In this document: piece by piece, positions 63,185 to 64,000 of the stretch
Layout: each line of letters begins with the position of its first letter
Position numbering within the stretch: position 1 is the stretch's first letter
Assembly: GCF_032670585.1 (NCBI RefSeq)
Contig: NZ_JAVQHL010000003.1
Span: 418,157 to 482,156 of the forward strand
Direction: 5' to 3'
DNA: 64,000 bases
Source of the DNA: Ostreiculturibacter nitratireducens
Lineage (GTDB): Bacteria; Pseudomonadota; Alphaproteobacteria; Rhodobacterales; Rhodobacteraceae
Translations under genes and position numbers: made by a program
The notes under the pieces: model-generated
Database searches by the model: none
Told to the model about the DNA's origin: nothing
The model's input: only the letters and a program-made list of their open reading frames with translations

Positions 63185-63756
63185 TGGTCGTTCTGAACAA
63201 GATCTACACGAAGACCGGCGACGCCGGCGAAACGGCGCTCGGCAACGGGGCGCGGGTCGCCAAGCATTCGCTGCGCGTCGCGGCCTACGGGACGGTGGAC
63301 GAGGCGAATTCGGCCCTTGGCCTCGCGCGGCTCCACGCCGGGGGCGAGATGGACGCCGCGCTGGCGCGCATCCAGAACGACCTCTTCGACCTGGGGGCCG
63401 ATCTCTGCCGGCCGGACATGGAACGCGACGGCGAGGCGGGATACCCCGTCCTGCGCATGGTCGAGGCGCAGGTCCACAGGCTGGAAAAAGAGATCGACGC
63501 GATGAACGCGCGGCTCCAGCCGCTCAGAAGCTTCATTCTCCCTGGCGGTTCCGCTCTTTCGGCGCATCTCCACCATTGCCGCACGGTCTCGCGCCGGGCG
63601 GAGCGTCTGACGGTGGAACTCGCCACGATGGAATCGGTGAATCAGGCTGCGGTGAAATACCTCAACCGGCTGTCGGACTGGTTCTTCGTCGCGGCGCGCA
63701 TTGCCAATGACGAGGGCCGTGCAGACGTGCTCTGGGTCCCCGGCGCGAACCGCTGA
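63184..63756 (+). CDS. Cob(I)alamin adenosyltransferase, PduO type
   Basis: A 190-residue enzyme adding the adenosyl group of coenzyme B12. KIYTKTGDAGETALGNG is the ATP-binding N-terminus, and TVDEANSALGLAR, RTVSRRAERL and NRLSDWFFVAAR are family motifs. Coupled to the preceding small protein by a one-base overlap. It lies 121 bases before etfB. Confidence 0.94.
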   Translation: MVVLNKIYTKTGDAGETALGNGARVAKHSLRVAAYGTVDEANSALGLARLHAGGEMDAALARIQNDLFDLGADLCRPDMERDGEAGYPVLRMVEAQVHRLEKEIDAMNARLQPLRSFILPGGSALSAHLHHCRTVSRRAERLTVELATMESVNQAAVKYLNRLSDWFFVAARIANDEGRADVLWVPGANR

Positions 63757-63877
63757 ACCCCTTCGCGGGCCGAAACTTGGCGTGCCTGCGACTTCCCGCG
63801 TCGATTTTGCACTGTTTTCCCCGGCGCGGAGCGGCTAACAGAGCGACCGAGAGCTTGGATTAGAGGAGTTGCTAGCC

Positions 63878-64000
63878 ATGAAGGTCCTCGTGCCCGTCAA
63901 GCGGGTGATCGACTATAACGTGAAGGTTCGCGTGAAGGCGGACGGGACGGGTGTCGATCTCGCCAACGTCAAGATGTCGATGAACCCGTTCGACGAGATC
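63878..64000 (+). CDS. etfB: Electron transfer flavoprotein subunit beta, N-terminal part
   Basis: 41 codons to the window edge: MKVLVPVKRVIDYNVKVRVK, then MSMNPFDEI, the unmistakable EtfB start. GAGGAG nine bases upstream sets the ATG. EtfB with EtfA passes electrons from acyl-CoA dehydrogenases to the quinone pool. No clear promoter was found in the 121-base gap. Confidence 0.95.
   Translation, partial: MKVLVPVKRVIDYNVKVRVKADGTGVDLANVKMSMNPFDEI

Noticed and set aside
63757..63877. Promoter for etfB
   Set aside because: TTGCAC and TAACAG are present but 23 bases apart, outside workable spacing.

Overview
The window is high-GC DNA from an alphaproteobacterium, almost certainly of the Rhodobacterales (Rhodobacter/Paracoccus-like). 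The evidence is the AapJQMP amino-acid transporter, an Atp12-type F1 chaperone, a LuxR-LuxI pair, an unbroken secE-to-rplQ translation/transcription cluster, a PduO-type cobalamin adenosyltransferase leading into etfB, and the chromosomal core run rpmH-rnpA-yidD-ttcA-yidC-engB. No prophage, insertion sequence, CRISPR array or plasmid gene was found.

Layout. 1-7.3 kb: the end of a TVP38/TMEM64 membrane protein, then rpmH, rnpA, yidD, ttcA, an EAL-type c-di-GMP protein, yidC, a MOSC protein and engB, all rightward. 7.3-10.2 kb: a leftward SDR, then argB, an Fe-S protein and a SixA-like phosphatase, each overlapping the next. 10.2-14.9 kb: the leftward aapJ-aapQ-aapM-aapP operon. 15.1-19.3 kb: leftward rarA-crcB-rluC-gph-like-ATP12, four of them joined by ATGA overlaps. 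19.3-20.8 kb: luxR and luxI, just downstream of the ribosomal cluster and on the same strand. 20.9-54.6 kb: a leftward run of tRNA-Trp, secE, nusG, rplKAJL, rpoBC, an EamA transporter, rpsL-rpsG-fusA-tuf, the S10 genes, the spc genes and the alpha genes through rplQ. 54.7-58.2 kb: cytochrome c, a COG1237 metallo-hydrolase, a second tuf and a lipoprotein. 58.2-64 kb: P450, parC, SDR, a twin-TM protein, cob(I)alamin adenosyltransferase and the start of etfB.

How it works together. The main theme is translation and transcription: ribosomal proteins, EF-Tu, EF-G, RNA polymerase, SecY/SecE, YidC, RNase P protein and RNA-modifying enzymes. I could pick out a consistent set of promoters with exactly 17-bp spacing in front of the tRNA-Trp, secE, nusG, rpsL, rpmC, rplO, rpsM, tuf2, luxR and argB units. 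Intergenic hairpins lie after many r-protein genes and probably tune stoichiometry.

Most unusual points. A rightward membrane-protein gene sits between rplP and rpmC, with a terminator on one side and a leftward promoter on the other, so the S10 and spc units are physically separated. A second terminator plus promoter separates rpmD from rplO. The two tuf genes, 19.6 kb apart, are identical except for the third base of the last sense codon. The usual tuf-tRNA-Trp-secE linkage is broken by two unrelated genes. L3, S5 and L10 carry low-complexity extensions or repeats. All functions are read from sequence motifs and gene order; none was tested by a database search.
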